Source of the DNA: Argyresthia goedartella
Taxonomy: Eukaryota > Arthropoda > Insecta > Lepidoptera > Argyresthiidae
Direction of reading: 5' to 3'
DNA: 64,000 bases
NCBI GenBank assembly: GCA_949825045.1
Contig: OX463810.1
Coordinates: forward strand, 34,854,201-34,918,200
In this document: in pieces, positions 63,916 to 64,000 of the stretch
Layout: each line of letters starts with the position of its first letter
How positions within the stretch are numbered: the stretch's first letter is position 1
Position numbers and translations under genes: made by a program
Notes under the pieces: model-generated
The model's input: only the letters and a program-made list of their open reading frames with translations
What the model was told of the DNA's origin: nothing
The model's database searches: none

Positions 63916-64000
63916 ATATCATCAGCAACTGCTTTCATCATGGCATTGCTTCGTCTCCTGAAGCCTGAGTTATACTATGATGATATCCTACTTGGCAGTG
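63916..64000 (+). CDS. Second coding exon of the plus-strand gene (runs off the window)
   Basis: From 63916 the phase continuing exon 1 is open to the window end: ISSATAFIMALLRLLKPELY, then YDDILLGS. The hydrophobic run SISSATAFIMALLRLL completes a membrane-spanning segment begun in exon 1, followed by a charged/acidic part. The in-phase continuation and strong acceptor support the model. The rest of the gene lies beyond the window, and no family can be assigned. Confidence 0.55.
   Translation, partial: MSSATAFIMALLRLLKPELYYDDILLGS

Noticed and set aside
63537..63968. 143-codon open frame on the plus strand
   Set aside because: It overlaps a better two-exon model with splice signals in another phase. 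Its own translation has no coherent domain and starts upstream of the better ATG.

Overview
The window looks like an AT-rich stretch of an insect nuclear genome, most probably a moth or butterfly (Lepidoptera). The grounds are the repeat types: a BEL/Pao retrotransposon, two DD37D (maT-type) mariner-like elements, several non-LTR retrotransposons (LINEs), at least three tRNA-headed SINE families, and the dispersed repeat bounded by GGTTCCGTACC and CTCGCACTTG..CCGGTTTT that I know from lepidopteran genomes. Nothing looks prokaryotic. I cannot name the species.

Host genes are few. A minus-strand gene can be built from two exons: a short first exon (15422-15375) with a good donor, and a last exon (7307-6834) with a good acceptor. 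They join in phase across an 8.1 kb repeat-filled intron to give an unrecognised serine-rich protein of 173 residues. A plus-strand gene starts at 63562 and leaves the window. Its first exon (63562-63636) and second exon (63916-64000) join in phase and encode an N-terminal hydrophobic segment. A tRNA-Gln(CTG) gene lies on the minus strand at 60075-60004.

Most of the rest is transposable elements and their ruins. 1-4981: an almost complete but dead LINE (LINE-A). 7.3-16.4 kb: SINEs, small repeats and a 51-bp minisatellite. 16.4-17.7 kb: a maT element with a nearly intact transposase. 18-20 kb: a GC-rich palindromic MITE, SINEs, and an LTR-like segment with a second minisatellite. 20.4-27.6 kb: an RTE-like LINE remnant, then the GGTTCCGTACC repeat split by a BEL/Pao element with a 5-bp target duplication. 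27.6-35.2 kb: CR1/Daphne-like LINE fragments, some nested. 35.9-46.2 kb: a five-layer nest, in which a small repeat holds a Jockey-like LINE (B), which holds a CR1-like LINE (C), which holds a LINE with an OTU cysteine-protease ORF (D), which holds a further LINE fragment. 46.2-59 kb: SINEs, a second maT copy and more LINE and repeat fragments. 59-63.5 kb: mostly unique sequence with the tRNA gene and a hairpin MITE.

The elements relate mainly by stratigraphy: insertion junctions and target duplications give an order of arrival in several places. The most unusual items are the five-layer nest, the OTU-encoding LINE inside it, and the two host gene models, which rest on splice-site logic rather than on similarity.
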